A DNA stretch of 64,000 nt from Verrucosispora sp. WMMD573 (GCF_027497175.1 NZ_CP114901.1:310001-374000), one strand, 5' to 3'; shown: positions 10,143 through 19,924, counted from the first letter of the stretch. Notes: generated from the sequence alone by a model not told the origin. A program made the numbers and translations.

Positions 10143-12023
10143 TCACTCCTGAGGAAGACGGTCGAGGGGTACGAGCAGTGTGCCCGACCCGGTCGGCCCC
10201 CGGGTCTCCGGGGCGGCCGTGGTCCCGGCGGTACCGATCCGCAGCGACGCCACCAGATCGCGGTACAGCTCATCGGTGCCCAGCAGGCTCGCGTGGTCAC
10301 CGACGGCGCGGATCCGGCCACGGTCCATCACGACGATCTGATCGGCGTCGAGCACGGTGGACAGCCGATGGGCGATGGTCACCACCGCACCCTTCGCGGC
10401 ACGCTGTCGTACGCACCGGGCGACGGCCGCCTCGGTCAACCCGTCGACCTGGGAGGTGGCCTCGTCGAGCAGCAGCACGTCCGGGGTCCGCAGCACTGCC
10501 CGCGCCAACGCGATGCGCTGCCGCTCGCCGCCCGAGACGGTGGTCGCACTCAGCGGCGTGTCCAGCCCGCGGTCTAGTGAGCCGACCTTGTCGTGCAGGT
10601 CAACGGCGCGTAGCGCGGCCCAGAGCTCCTCGTCGACGGCGTCCGGGTGGGTGAAGCGCAGGTTGTCACCGATGGTGCCCGGCACGACCGGCGCCTCCTG
10701 CTCGACGTAGGCCAGCCGGCCACGGATCTCGGCGGGGGTGTGCTCCGGGTAGGGACGGCCGTAGAGCAGCAACCGGCCCCGCTCCGGTTCGAGGAAGCGC
10801 AGCAGCAGGGAGAACAGGGTGGTTTTGCCGGCACCGGAGGGCCCGACGATCGCGGTGTGGCCACGACGGGGAATGGCCAGGTCGATGCCGCGTACGGCGG
10901 GTACCGCCCCCGGGGCGTACCGTGCGGTGACGCCCTGGAAGGTCAGCACGACGTCGCCGGATTCCGATCCGCCGGGTCCGAGCGGCCCGGCGGGCGCCGG
11001 TACCGGCTGGCCGGCCGGCCGGGAACCGGGCTCGACCGCGATGGCCTCGATCTCCCGCAGGCGGCCGGCGGCTGCCATGCCGGCCTGCATGGCCGTCATG
11101 TTCTGGGTCAACTCGCTGATCGGCCCCATCAACTGGAAGGCGTAGAGCAGAAAAGCGATCAAGGTGGACACCTCGATCAGGCCACGCTCGGCCCGCGCCG
11201 CCCCGAATCCGAGGATGACGATCACGGCGAGCTGAATGCCCGTCCAGGAGATGGTCCAGACGGTCGCAGCTCGGCGGGCGGCTCGGATGCCGTGCCGTGC
11301 CGAGTCCTCGGCGTGTCTGGTGATCACACCTGCCTGTCGCTGCTCGGCGCGGCTGGCCTTGACCGTACGAATGGCGCGCAGCGAGCCCTCCAGGGCCCCG
11401 CCGAGCCGTCCCACCGCCTCCTGCGCCGCCTCCTGGGCCCGCCCGATCGACGGCAGCAGCAGACCCATCAGCACTGCGACGACCACGACCGCGACCATCG
11501 TGGTGGCCAGCAGCACCACATCGAGCGTGCCCATCAGCACGAGCGTCCCGATCAGCGCCACCGCACCGTTGATCAGGCCGACGAGGCTGCCGGACGCCTG
11601 GTGTAGCAAACCCGGGTCGGAGGTCGCCCGGGTGACCAGCTCGCCGCCCGGCCGGCGGGTCAGTTGATCGATCCGGGCGGCGAAGTAGCGGCGGATCACC
11701 CCGGACCGGGCGTCGAGCACCACCCGCTCGGCGACGCCGCCCATCAGCATCCACTGCCAGAGCGAGATGCCGGCGCCGACGATGACGAGGGCGAACAGCA
11801 CGGTCACCGGCCGGGACAGCGAGCCACCGGCACCGAGGGTGTCCAGTACCCACTTGGTCACCAGCGGGGTGGCCAGCCCGGCGGCGTTGGCCAACAGGCC
11901 GAGCAGCAGTCCGAGCAGCATGGCCGGCCAGTGCGGCCGTAAATAGGCGAGCAGCAGGTAGGTCCGGCCCCGGCGGGCGGCCGGCTGGGGGTCACTCGGT
12001 TCAGCAACGGCGATCTCAGTCAC
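10143..12023 (-). CDS. ABC multidrug exporter, fused membrane and ATPase domains
   Basis: A roughly 626-residue half-transporter: six-helix membrane domain (about residues 15-310), then a nucleotide-binding domain with Walker A GPSGAGKTT, signature VSGGERQR, Walker B VLLLDEAT and an H-loop (AHRLST). It would function as a homodimer exporting lipophilic substrates. The gene is divergent from a TetR regulator; a perfect palindrome at 12032-12047 overlaps the first in-frame GTG (12038), so the GTG at 12023 is preferred as start. It overlaps the RND gene region (stop at 10143), indicating one operon. Residues of the N-terminus before TM1 are poorly conserved, so the start is uncertain by five codons. 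Confidence 0.88.
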   Translation of the reverse strand: MTEIAVAEPSDPQPAARRGRTYLLLAYLRPHWPAMLLGLLLGLLANAAGLATPLVTKWVLDTLGAGGSLSRPVTVLFALVIVGAGISLWQWMLMGGVAERVVLDARSGVIRRYFAARIDQLTRRPGGELVTRATSDPGLLHQASGSLVGLINGAVALIGTLVLMGTLDVVLLATTMVAVVVVAVLMGLLLPSIGRAQEAAQEAVGRLGGALEGSLRAIRTVKASRAEQRQAGVITRHAEDSARHGIRAARRAATVWTISWTGIQLAVIVILGFGAARAERGLIEVSTLIAFLLYAFQLMGPISELTQNMTAMQAGMAAAGRLREIEAIAVEPGSRPAGQPVPAPAGPLGPGGSESGDVVLTFQGVTARYAPGAVPAVRGIDLAIPRRGHTAIVGPSGAGKTTLFSLLLRFLEPERGRLLLYGRPYPEHTPAEIRGRLAYVEQEAPVVPGTIGDNLRFTHPDAVDEELWAALRAVDLHDKVGSLDRGLDTPLSATTVSGGERQRIALARAVLRTPDVLLLDEATSQVDGLTEAAVARCVRQRAAKGAVVTIAHRLSTVLDADQIVVMDRGRIRAVGDHASLLGTDELYRDLVASLRIGTAGTTAAPETRGPTGSGTLLVPLDRLPQE

Positions 12024-12031
12024 TCCGTTAT

Positions 12032-12047
12032 GGAACACTTATGTTCC
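12032..12047. promoter_or_regulatory. Palindromic operator between TetR gene and efflux genes
   Basis: GGAACA-CTTA-TGTTCC is a perfect 6-bp inverted repeat with a 4-bp spacer located in the divergent promoter region. Size and place fit a TetR-family operator controlling the ABC-RND-MFS genes and the regulator itself. Confidence 0.6.
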
Positions 12048-12083
12048 GTTCCGGGCAAGCGAAATTCTGAAACTGCACATTGG

Positions 12084-12089
12084 TACCCT
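12084..12089 (+). promoter_or_regulatory. -10 element of leaderless tetR promoter
   Basis: TACCCT (TANNNT) ends exactly 6 bases before the GTG at 12096, the spacing expected when transcription starts at the start codon. Confidence 0.5.
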
Positions 12090-12095
12090 CTGTCC

Positions 12096-12662
12096 GTGGT
12101 GACCACCGAGGAGACCGGCAGTCGGGCGCGGACCCGGCAGGCGATCCTGCAGGCCGCGATCGAGGTGCTGAGCCGCAATCCGGCGGCCAGCCTGGGCGAG
12201 ATCGCCACCGCCGCGCAGGTCGGCCGGACCACCCTGCACCGATACTTCGCCGAGCGGTCGGACCTGCTGGCCGGCGTGGTCGAGGAGGGTGCCGCCCGGC
12301 TCAACCGGGCGACCGCCCGCGCCCGGCTGGCAGAGGGCACCGGCGCGGAGGCCCTGCACCGGCTCTGCGCCGAGTACTTCGACCTGGGCGACCTGCTCTC
12401 ACTGGTATTCGCCGAGCCGCAACTGGTCACCGACCCCACCTGGGCCACCGGTGTCTGCGACGATGACTTCCACGCTCTGGTGGCCAGGGGGCACGCCGAC
12501 GGCAGCATCGATCCGGCGCTGCCCGCCACCTGGTTGCAGTCCGTACTCTGGGCACAGCTCTACGCGGGCTGGAGCTACCTGGCCGAACACGACGTGTCCC
12601 GCCACGAGGTACTCGGCCTGGTCACCCGGACCGTCGCCGGCGCCGTCACCCCCCACCCCTAA
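12096..12662 (+). CDS. TetR-family regulator of the efflux module
   Basis: A 188-residue repressor-type protein. An N-terminal helix-turn-helix (about residues 10-55, with SLGEIATAAQVGRTTLHRYF) is followed by an all-helical ligand domain. The GTG at 12096 is chosen because the TetR domain starts there and a TANNNT hexamer precedes it; an upstream ATG at 12030 would put the palindromic operator inside the gene. It is transcribed away from the ABC-RND-MFS genes, a standard autoregulated layout, and probably responds to an exported compound. The ligand is unknown. Confidence 0.85.
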   Translation: MVTTEETGSRARTRQAILQAAIEVLSRNPAASLGEIATAAQVGRTTLHRYFAERSDLLAGVVEEGAARLNRATARARLAEGTGAEALHRLCAEYFDLGDLLSLVFAEPQLVTDPTWATGVCDDDFHALVARGHADGSIDPALPATWLQSVLWAQLYAGWSYLAEHDVSRHEVLGLVTRTVAGAVTPHP

Positions 12663-12815
12663 CTCCCCACCCCCACCCCACCCCCACCCCCACCCCCTCC
12701 CCTTGCGGCGATCATGCAGTTGTGGCTCCCGGAACGCCCACCTTTATCCACCCTTGTCGGGTGCCACAACTGCATGATCGGCGGGGGGTGGGGGGGTGGG
12801 GGGTGGGTGGGGGCT
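12663..12815. repeat. Intergenic element: C-tract, 18-bp inverted repeat, G-tract
   Basis: Between the convergent tetR and thrC genes. Bases 12663-12702 are almost pure C with A/T breaks; a perfect 18-bp inverted repeat follows (12709-12726, CGATCATGCAGTTGTGGC, with 12763-12780) around a 36-base loop; 12781-12816 is almost pure G on the plus strand. The hairpin could serve as bidirectional terminator. The tracts could form G-quadruplexes on either strand. Confidence 0.75.
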
Positions 12816-13865
12816 TCAGGCGAGGTCGAGCGAGCGGGCGGCGACGAGTGGGTCGTTGGCGATGGTGACGGGAGCGGGAGCGGTGGAGATGGCCCATTCC
12901 GGGTCCTTCAGACCGTGCCCGGTGACCGTGCAGACCACGGTGCCCCCGGCTGGCACCCGGCCGGCGGCGGCCTGCTGGAGCAGACCGGCGACGCTGGCCG
13001 CGCTGCCCAGTTCCACGAAGACACCGACCTCCCGGGCCAGCAGTCGGTACGCCGCCAGAATCTCCCGATCGGTGACCGCCGCGATCAGGCCGCCGGAGGC
13101 GTCCCGCGCGTCCAGGGCCTTCGTCCAACTCGCGGGGTTGCCGATCCGGATGGCCGTGGCGATGGTGGACGGCTCGGCCACCACCTGCCCGGTCACGATC
13201 GGCGCCGCACCGGCCGCCTGGAAGCCGTACATCTTCGGTCGCCGACTGGCGTGGCCGGCGTCATGGTCCTCCGTGTAACCCATCCAGTACGCGGAGATGT
13301 TGCCGGCGTTACCCACCGGCAGGCAGTGGATGTCGGGCGCGTCGCCGAGCGCCTCGACGATCTCGAAGGCGGCCGTCTTCTGACCGTGCAGCCGGTCGAT
13401 GTTGACCGAGTTGACCAGGGCCACCGGATAGTCCTGGGCGAGCTTGGCCGCCAGTGCCAGACAGTCGTCGAAGTTGCCGTTGACCTGGAGCAGCTTGGCG
13501 CCGTGCACGAGCGCCTGAGCCAGCTTGCCCAGCGCGATCTTGCCCTGTGGCACCAGGACGGCGCAGGTCATCCCGGCACGGGCCGCGTACGCGGCGGCGG
13601 AGGCGCTGGTGTTGCCGGTGGAGGCGCAGATGATGGCCTTGTTACCGGCCTCGACCGCCTTGGAGACGGCCATCGTCATGCCCCGGTCCTTGAAGGAGCC
13701 GGTGGGGTTCGCGCCCTCCACCTTGAGGTACACGTCGCAGCCGAGCCGGGCGGAGAGGACCGGCGCCGGCAACAGCGGCGTGTTCCCCTCGTGCAGGGTG
13801 ACCACCGGCGTCGCGTCGGTGACCGGCAGCCGGTTCCGGTAGGCGTCGATCAGGCCGCGCCACAT
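12816..13865 (-). CDS. thrC: Threonine synthase
   Basis: A 349-residue PLP enzyme that converts phosphohomoserine to threonine. The PLP lysine is K59 in GSFKDRG, and the phosphate-binding PVGNAGN loop is present near 193. The ATG at 13865 is preceded by GAGGAGAG at ideal spacing and gives the conserved start [10 protein letters not shown]; an in-frame GTG at 13904 that overlaps the hom stop lacks this support. It follows hom by about 35 bases in the lysA-hom-thrC operon. The stop is next to a G-rich tract and the 18-bp inverted repeat, where the usual partner thrB would be expected but is missing. Confidence 0.95.
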   Translation of the reverse strand: MWRGLIDAYRNRLPVTDATPVVTLHEGNTPLLPAPVLSARLGCDVYLKVEGANPTGSFKDRGMTMAVSKAVEAGNKAIICASTGNTSASAAAYAARAGMTCAVLVPQGKIALGKLAQALVHGAKLLQVNGNFDDCLALAAKLAQDYPVALVNSVNIDRLHGQKTAAFEIVEALGDAPDIHCLPVGNAGNISAYWMGYTEDHDAGHASRRPKMYGFQAAGAAPIVTGQVVAEPSTIATAIRIGNPASWTKALDARDASGGLIAAVTDREILAAYRLLAREVGVFVELGSAASVAGLLQQAAAGRVPAGGTVVCTVTGHGLKDPEWAISTAPAPVTIANDPLVAARSLDLA

Positions 13866-13900
13866 CTCGCTCTCCTCGCCTCTGCGATTGATCCGGCCGC

Positions 13901-15223
13901 TCACAGCCCGCCCTCGACCCGCAGCACGCTCGCCACCGACCGGACGATGTCCAGGCCCCGCAGTTCCCGGACGGTCGCCGCGAGCGCCGCGTCCGGCGCG
14001 ACATGGGTCACGATGACCAGGACGGCGTCACCGGCCGCACCGGCGGCACCGGCGGCCGGTCCCTGACGGACGGTGGCGATCGAGACGTCGTGCCGGGCGA
14101 AGACCCCGGCCACCGACTCCAGTACACCGGGCCGGTCGGCCACGTCGAGGCTGATGTGGTAGCGGGTGAGCGCCTCCCCCATCGGCCGTACCGGCAGGTC
14201 GGCGTAGGCGGACTCGCTGGCCGCGCGGACCCCGGCGAGCCGGTTGCGGGCCACCGCCACCACGTCGCCGAGCACCGCGCTGGCGGTCGGTGCCCCACCG
14301 GCACCCCGTCCGTAGAACATCAACTGCCCGGCCGCCTCCGCCTCCACGAAGACCGCGTTGAACGCGTCGCCCACGCTGGCCAGCGGATGGGTCACCGGGA
14401 TCATCGCCGGGTGCACCCGGACGCTGACCGCCTCCCGGCCCTGCCCGTCGGCACCACGCGCGGCGATACAGAGCAGCTTGATCGTGCAGCCCATCGCCTT
14501 GGCGCTGGCCACATCCGCGGCGGTGACCTCGGTGATGCCCTCGCGGTGCACGTCGGCGGCGGCAACCCGGCTGTGGAAGGCGAGCGAGGCGAGGATCGCC
14601 GCCTTGGCGGCGGCGTCGAAGCCCTCCACGTCGGCGGTCGGATCGGCCTCGGCGTAGCCCAGCTCGGTCGCCTCTTCCAGCGCCTCGGCGAACCCGGCGC
14701 CGGTGGCGTGCATCGCGGAGAGGATGAAGTTGGTGGTGCCGTTGACGATGCCGGTGACCCGGGTGATGCGGTCGCCGTGCAACGACTCCCGCAGCGGGCG
14801 CAGCAGCGGGATGGCACCGGCCACGGACGCCTCGTAGTAGAGGTCGCCGCCCCCCTCGGCCGCCGCGTCGTGCAGGGTGCCGCCGTCCTCCGCGAGCAGC
14901 GCCTTGTTGGCGGTGACCACGCTCTTGCCGGCCCGCAACGCCTCCACCAGCCAGCCGCGCGCCGGCTCGATGCCGCCGACCACCTCGACCACCACGTCGA
15001 CGTCGTCCCGCTTGATCAGCCCGAGCGCGTCGGTGGTGAACAGGGCCGGGTCCACCGGCAGGTCGCCACGGTCGCGTCCGATCCGGCGTACCGCGATGCC
15101 GGCGATCTCCAGCGGAGCACCGACGCGGGCGGCGAGGTCCGCCGACTGCTCGTGCAACAGCCGGATCACCTCGGCACCGACGGTGCCGCAGCCGAGCAGG
15201 GCGAGGCGTACAGGTGACGTCAT
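13901..15223 (-). CDS. hom: Homoserine dehydrogenase with ACT domain
   Basis: A 440-residue NAD(P)H-dependent enzyme reducing aspartate semialdehyde to homoserine, the branch point to threonine, methionine and isoleucine. It has the nucleotide loop GCGTVG (11-16), a catalytic domain (about 140-320) with NGTTNFIL, and a C-terminal ACT domain (about 355-425, [15 protein letters not shown]) typical of threonine feedback inhibition. The ATG at 15223 overlaps the lysA stop (ATGA), showing translational coupling in argS-lysA-hom-thrC order. Confidence 0.96.
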   Translation of the reverse strand: MTSPVRLALLGCGTVGAEVIRLLHEQSADLAARVGAPLEIAGIAVRRIGRDRGDLPVDPALFTTDALGLIKRDDVDVVVEVVGGIEPARGWLVEALRAGKSVVTANKALLAEDGGTLHDAAAEGGGDLYYEASVAGAIPLLRPLRESLHGDRITRVTGIVNGTTNFILSAMHATGAGFAEALEEATELGYAEADPTADVEGFDAAAKAAILASLAFHSRVAAADVHREGITEVTAADVASAKAMGCTIKLLCIAARGADGQGREAVSVRVHPAMIPVTHPLASVGDAFNAVFVEAEAAGQLMFYGRGAGGAPTASAVLGDVVAVARNRLAGVRAASESAYADLPVRPMGEALTRYHISLDVADRPGVLESVAGVFARHDVSIATVRQGPAAGAAGAAGDAVLVIVTHVAPDAALAATVRELRGLDIVRSVASVLRVEGGL

Positions 15224-16605
15224 CCCACATCCAAAGCGAGCAGGTCCTCTTCGGTCTCCGGTCGAACGATCAGCCGGGCCCGGCCGTTGCGAACCGCGAC
15301 CACGCCGGGGCGGGTTACGTGGTTGTAGTTGCTGGCCATGCTGCGGCAGTACGCGCCCGTGCCGGGCACCGCGACAAGATCTCCGGGCTGCACGTCGGCG
15401 GGCAGGAATTCATCCTTCACCACGATGTCCCCGGACTCACAGTGCTTTCCCACCACGCGGGCGAGCATCGGCCCGGCGGGGCTGGCCCGGGAGGCCAGGC
15501 TCGCCGAGTACGACGCGTCGTACAGGGCGGTCCGGATGTTGTCGCTCATCCCGCCGTCGACGCTGACGTACGTCCGGATGCCATCGACATCCTTGACCGT
15601 ACCAACCTCGTAGAGGGTGAACACGGCCGGCCCGACGATCGCCCGGCCCGGCTCGATGGACAGCTGCGGAGTGAGCAGCCGCTCCGCCGCGCACTCCGAG
15701 TCCACGATCTTGCGCAGCCGCTTGGCCAGGTCGTGCGGGGCCGCGGGATCGTCCTGCGAGGTGTAGGCGATACCGAACCCACCACCGAGGTCCAGTTCGG
15801 GCAGTTCGACGCCGCGGGCGTCGCGGATCTGCGCCTGAAGGGCCAGCACCCGCCGGGCGGAGACCTCGAAACCGCTGGTGTCGAAGATCTGCGAGCCGAT
15901 GTGCGAGTGCAGGCCGCGCAGCTCCAGCACCCCCTCGTCGAGCACGCGCAGCGCCGCGGTCAGGGCCGCCCCACCCGCGAGGGAGAAGCCGAACTTCTGG
16001 TCCTCATGGGCGGTGGCGATGAACTCGTGGGTGTGCGCCTCCACCCCGACGGTGACCCGGATCAGCACCCGGGGCCGTAGGCCGCGTTCCCGAGCCAGCG
16101 CGGTGAGCCGCTCGATCTCGTGGAACGAGTCGACGATGATCCGGCCCACCCCGACGTCGAGGGCCCGGCTCAGCTCGGCCACCGACTTGTTGTTGCCGTG
16201 GAAGCCGATCCGCTCCGGCGGCATCCCGCCGGCCAGCGCCACGGCCAACTCCCCGCCGCTGCACACGTCGAGGAACATGCCCTCCTCGGCGATCATCCGG
16301 ACCACGGCACGGCAGAGGAATGCCTTGCCGGCGTAGTAGATGTCCTCGTCCGGGAAGGCGGCCTGGAAGTCCCGGCAGCGCGAGCGGAGGTCGTCCTCGT
16401 CGAGCACGTACACCGGGGTGCCGAACTCGGCGGCGATGTCGCGTACGCCCAGACCCGCGACGGCGAGCGCGCCGTCGGCGCCGCGCGCCACGTTGCGCGG
16501 CCACAGGTGCGGCACCAGGGCATTGACATCGTCCGGAGTACGTAGCCAGGCCGGCCCCCGGTTGCCGATGTCGCCGTGCAGCGCGCCCGCCTCGTGCGCC
16601 CTCAT
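15220..16605 (-). CDS. lysA: Diaminopimelate decarboxylase
   Basis: A 461-residue fold-type III PLP enzyme that makes lysine from meso-diaminopimelate in the last step of the pathway. The PLP lysine is K94 (YYAGKAFLC), the glycine-rich phosphate loop LGGGFGI is near 258, and the dimer-supplied CESGD catalytic motif is near 383. An N-terminal extension of about 50 residues before the conserved core is common in actinobacteria. It lies 58 bases after argS and overlaps hom by 4 bases, so aspartate-family amino acid genes are cotranscribed. Confidence 0.96.
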   Translation of the reverse strand: MRAHEAGALHGDIGNRGPAWLRTPDDVNALVPHLWPRNVARGADGALAVAGLGVRDIAAEFGTPVYVLDEDDLRSRCRDFQAAFPDEDIYYAGKAFLCRAVVRMIAEEGMFLDVCSGGELAVALAGGMPPERIGFHGNNKSVAELSRALDVGVGRIIVDSFHEIERLTALARERGLRPRVLIRVTVGVEAHTHEFIATAHEDQKFGFSLAGGAALTAALRVLDEGVLELRGLHSHIGSQIFDTSGFEVSARRVLALQAQIRDARGVELPELDLGGGFGIAYTSQDDPAAPHDLAKRLRKIVDSECAAERLLTPQLSIEPGRAIVGPAVFTLYEVGTVKDVDGIRTYVSVDGGMSDNIRTALYDASYSASLASRASPAGPMLARVVGKHCESGDIVVKDEFLPADVQPGDLVAVPGTGAYCRSMASNYNHVTRPGVVAVRNGRARLIVRPETEEDLLALDVG

Positions 16606-16663
16606 CAGTGCCTCCCTGGCTTCGTGACCGCGGGGCTCGCCAGCTCACTCCTCGCGCTCATGG

Positions 16664-18328
16664 CTACATCCGCTCCGGCGCCGAGACGCCGAGCAGGCGC
16701 AGCCCGTTGGCGATGACCACCCGGGTCGCGTCGTTGAGCCAGAGCCGGGCCCGGTGCAGGTCGGCGACGGCCTCGTCGCCGCGGGGCAGGATCCGGCAGT
16801 TGTCGTAGAACCGGTGGTACGCCCCGGCCAGGTCCTCCAGGAAGCGGGCCACCCGGTGCGGCTCCCGCAACTCGGCGGCGGCGGCCACCACGGCCGGGAA
16901 CTCGGCCAGCGCCTTGAGCAGTTCGTTCTCCTTCTCGTGGTCGAGCAGCTCGGGCCGGAACGACGCCGCGTCGCCCCGGGTGAGGCCGACCTCGGCGGCG
17001 TTGCGGCCGACGCTGGCCGTACGGGCGGCCACGTACTGCACGTAGTAGACGGGGTTGTCCCGGGTGGCCCGGGTCCACAGCTCGATGTCGATGTCGATCG
17101 GCGAGTCGCTGGAATACCGGGCCAACGCGTAGCGGGAGGCGTCCACCCCGATCGCGTCGACCAGGTCCTCCAGGGTCACCACGGTGCCGGCCCGCTTGCT
17201 CATCCGTACCGGCGCGCCGTCGCGAACCAGGTTCACCAACTGGCCGATCAGGATCTCCAGCGACTGCTCGGGGTCGTCGCCGAAGCAGGCGGCCATCGCC
17301 TTCATCCGGCCGACGTAGCCGTGGTGGTCCGCGCCGAGCATGATCACGACGCGGTCGAAGCCACGTTCCCGCTTGTCGAGGTAGTAGGCGCAGTCGGCGG
17401 CGAAGTACGTCCACTCACCGTTCGACTTGCGCAGTACCCGGTCCTTGTCGTCACCGAAGTCGGTGGTGCGCAACCAGGTGGCGCCGTCGGATTCGAAAAG
17501 GTGGCCCTGCTCGCGCAGCCGGGTCAGGGCGTGCTCCAGCTCGCCGCGATCGTGCAGGTCCTTCTCGTTGAAGTAGGTGTCGAACTCGACCCCGAAGTCC
17601 CGCAACGAGGACTTGATCTCCGTGAACATCAACGCGACGCCCTCTACCCGGAAGACCTCCTGGGCGGCGGCGTCGTCCAGGGTCAGCACGTCGGGCCGCC
17701 GGGCGGTGACCTGCTCGGCGATCTCCGCGAGGTACGCCCCGCCGTAGCCGTCCTCCGGCGCCGGCTCGTTGCGGGCGGCGGCGAGCAGCGAGCGGGCGAA
17801 GCGGTCGATCTGGGAGCCGGCGTCGTTGAAGTAGTACTCGGTGCCGACCTCGGCGCCGGTGGCCCGCAGCAGCCGGCTCAAGGCGTCGCCGACCGCCGCC
17901 CAGCGAACGCCGCCGATGTGTACGGGACCGGTCGGGTTGGCCGAGACGAACTCCAGGTTGATCTTCGAGCCGGCGAGCCGGTCGCTTCGGCCGTACTCCT
18001 CGCCCGCCTCGACGATCGAGCGGGCGAGCTGTCCCGCGGCGGCGGCGTCGAGCCGGATGTTGAGGAAGCCCGGGCCGGCGATCTCGACCGATTTGATCCC
18101 CGACGTACTGGCCAACTCGGCGGCCAGCGCGGCGGCCAGTTCCCGGGGCGGCAGCCCGACCTTCTTGCTCAACTGAAGCGCCAAGGTGGCAGCGTAGTCG
18201 CCGTGGTCGGGGTTGCGCGGCCGCTCGACCGTGGTGTGCTCCGGCAGCGCGGAGCGGTCCAGCTCTCGGTCGGCGAAAACGGCGTGAGCGGCGGCGAGGA
18301 CGGCCTCGGCGAGGTCTGCAGGAGTCAC
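16664..18328 (-). CDS. argS: Arginyl-tRNA synthetase
   Basis: A 554-residue class I synthetase charging tRNA-Arg. The signature HIGH appears as HIGG (PTGPVHIGG, near residue 125) and KMSKS as RMSKR (near 375); ArgRS often has a degenerate KMSKS. An N-terminal Arg-tRNA synth_N domain and the C-terminal DALR anticodon domain ending GVSAPERM are present. The GTG at 18328 is preferred to TTG at 18331 because TAACAT lies exactly 6 bases before it, suggesting a leaderless transcript. The tRNA-Arg gene lies 2.5 kb away, the same neighbourhood as in other actinobacteria. Confidence 0.97.
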   Translation of the reverse strand: MTPADLAEAVLAAAHAVFADRELDRSALPEHTTVERPRNPDHGDYAATLALQLSKKVGLPPRELAAALAAELASTSGIKSVEIAGPGFLNIRLDAAAAGQLARSIVEAGEEYGRSDRLAGSKINLEFVSANPTGPVHIGGVRWAAVGDALSRLLRATGAEVGTEYYFNDAGSQIDRFARSLLAAARNEPAPEDGYGGAYLAEIAEQVTARRPDVLTLDDAAAQEVFRVEGVALMFTEIKSSLRDFGVEFDTYFNEKDLHDRGELEHALTRLREQGHLFESDGATWLRTTDFGDDKDRVLRKSNGEWTYFAADCAYYLDKRERGFDRVVIMLGADHHGYVGRMKAMAACFGDDPEQSLEILIGQLVNLVRDGAPVRMSKRAGTVVTLEDLVDAIGVDASRYALARYSSDSPIDIDIELWTRATRDNPVYYVQYVAARTASVGRNAAEVGLTRGDAASFRPELLDHEKENELLKALAEFPAVVAAAAELREPHRVARFLEDLAGAYHRFYDNCRILPRGDEAVADLHRARLWLNDATRVVIANGLRLLGVSAPERM

Positions 18329-18334
18329 CAATCC

Positions 18335-18340
18335 ATGTTA
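18335..18340 (-). promoter_or_regulatory. -10 element of leaderless argS promoter
   Basis: TAACAT matches TANNNT and ends 6 bases before the GTG start. No ribosome binding site is present between. Confidence 0.5.
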
Positions 18341-18427
18341 TCGGGGGTAGACTCGGCCCCCGCGGCGGCGACCCAGCAACCGACCCGGCCCGCCAGAGCC
18401 CCTGACCGACCGACCTGACGAGGCACG

Positions 18428-19246
18428 ATGAGTATCAGCACCCCGGGCGGCCCGGAACGCCGCCCGACCGTGGTCAGCACCGGCAAGAAGCCGGCGGCGG
18501 GACGGCCGGCCGCCGGCGCCAAGGCGACCGGAGCCAAGGCTGGCCCCGGCAAGTCCGGCTCGGCCCAGCGCGCGGGGGGCGGCAAGGGGCCACGTAAGCC
18601 GATCACTCCGGTAAAGGTCAGCCAGGGGCGGTCGTGGGGGCCGATCGCGCTCTTCGTCGCCGTCGGCGTGCTCGCCACGTCGATCATCGGGTTCGGCGCC
18701 TGGGCGACCTTCAAGGGCAGCCAGTCCTGGGAGGACAAGGCGGCCGACATCGCAGGCATCATCAACTACCGCGAGACCGACCCGGACAGCCTCACCTACG
18801 AGTCGCACCAGTCCGGCAAGATCGAATACAAGTACAGCCCGCCGGTCGGCGGCGCGCACAACAACGCCTGGCAGCGGTGCCTCGGTGACGTCTACGACGC
18901 GCCGATCGCGGCCGAGCACGCGGTGCACAGCATGGAGCACGGCTCGGTCTGGCTCACCTACCGCCCGGACCTGCCCGCGGCCGACGTCGAGAAGCTGGCC
19001 AGCGTGATCCGGGGCAACGACTTCATGCTGATGAGCCCGTACGAGGGGCTGGACAGCGCCGTGTCGCTTCAGGCGTGGGGTTACCAGCTCAAGGTCGACA
19101 GCGCCGACGACCCGCGGATCAAGGAATTCGCCACCACGCTGGCGCAGAACGCCTCGATCGAGCCGGGCGTGCCCTGCTCCTCCGGCAACTACACCACCGG
19201 CACCGGCACCGAGCCGCGCGAGTTGGCTCCGCCGACGGGTGGCTGA
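18428..19246 (+). CDS. Membrane-anchored DUF3105 protein
   Basis: A 272-residue protein. Residues 1-70 are a Lys/Ala/Gly-rich, probably disordered cytoplasmic tail, one helix spans about 74-95, and the rest is outside the membrane and matches DUF3105, with the conserved SPPVGGAHNN and HSMEHGSVW motifs rich in His and Trp. Function of the family is not established. The stop overlaps the next gene region (DUF305), so the two are cotranscribed. Two cysteines (CLGD and PCSSG) could form a disulfide. It is divergent from argS with 99 bases between. Confidence 0.85.
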   Translation: MSISTPGGPERRPTVVSTGKKPAAGRPAAGAKATGAKAGPGKSGSAQRAGGGKGPRKPITPVKVSQGRSWGPIALFVAVGVLATSIIGFGAWATFKGSQSWEDKAADIAGIINYRETDPDSLTYESHQSGKIEYKYSPPVGGAHNNAWQRCLGDVYDAPIAAEHAVHSMEHGSVWLTYRPDLPAADVEKLASVIRGNDFMLMSPYEGLDSAVSLQAWGYQLKVDSADDPRIKEFATTLAQNASIEPGVPCSSGNYTTGTGTEPRELAPPTGG

Positions 19247-19247
19247 C

Positions 19248-19901
19248 ATGCCCAGCGCGATCCAGGAGGCCCCGCCGACGGAACGCAACGGCACCGAACT
19301 CCGCCGGCCGTCCCGGACGCTGCGCTACCTGACCCTGGTGATGGCGGCGGTGCTGCTGCTCGGCATCGGGTGGACGGCCGCGACCCTGGTGTCGGACCGG
19401 GCACCGGGTGAGGACTCGGCCGAGGCCGGCTTTGCCCGGGACATGTCCCGTCACCACGCCCAGGCGGTGGAGATGGCGATGATCGCGTACGCGAAGGCGC
19501 AGAATCCGGCGATCCGGCAGATGGGCTACGACATGGCCCTGACCCAGCAGGCTCAGATCGGTCACATGCAGCGCTGGTTGCAGGAGTGGGAGTTGCTGCC
19601 CACCGGCTCTCGACCGGCGATGGAGTGGATGCCCGACGCCGTGCCGGTCGGCCAGGACGGGCTGATGCCCGGCATGGCGACCCGCGAGGAGATCACTCAA
19701 CTGCACGAGGCCCAGGGTGTCGAGGTCGACCGCCTCTTCGTCAAGCTGATGATCGATCACCACCTTGGCGGCATCCACATGGCCGATGGAGTGCTCAAGG
19801 TCTCGGACCGGCCCGAGGTGGTCCGGTTGGCCGAGGCATCGAAGCAGGCGCAGCAGAAGGAGATCAACGAGCTGCGCCGGATGGAGCCTGCCGACGGTTG
19901 A
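19248..19901 (+). CDS. Membrane-anchored DUF305 protein
   Basis: A protein of 217 residues with one N-terminal helix (about 30-50) and an extracytoplasmic four-helix DUF305 domain. The paired signatures DMSRHHAQAVEMA and MIDHHLGGIHMA carry His-His-x(n)-Met motifs; the family includes the cyanobacterial copper-binding protein CopM, so metal binding is possible but unproven. The ATG at 19248 follows GGGTGG; a GTG at 19239 overlapping the DUF3105 gene is an alternative. It is the second gene of a two-gene operon and is followed by a strong terminator. Confidence 0.85.
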   Translation: MPSAIQEAPPTERNGTELRRPSRTLRYLTLVMAAVLLLGIGWTAATLVSDRAPGEDSAEAGFARDMSRHHAQAVEMAMIAYAKAQNPAIRQMGYDMALTQQAQIGHMQRWLQEWELLPTGSRPAMEWMPDAVPVGQDGLMPGMATREEITQLHEAQGVEVDRLFVKLMIDHHLGGIHMADGVLKVSDRPEVVRLAEASKQAQQKEINELRRMEPADG

Positions 19902-19924
19902 TCCGCTCGTAGCCGAACCGACCC

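Noticed and set aside
12030..12095. N-terminal extension of TetR from ATG 12030
   Set aside because: It would place the operator within the coding region and precedes the TetR domain with unconserved residues.
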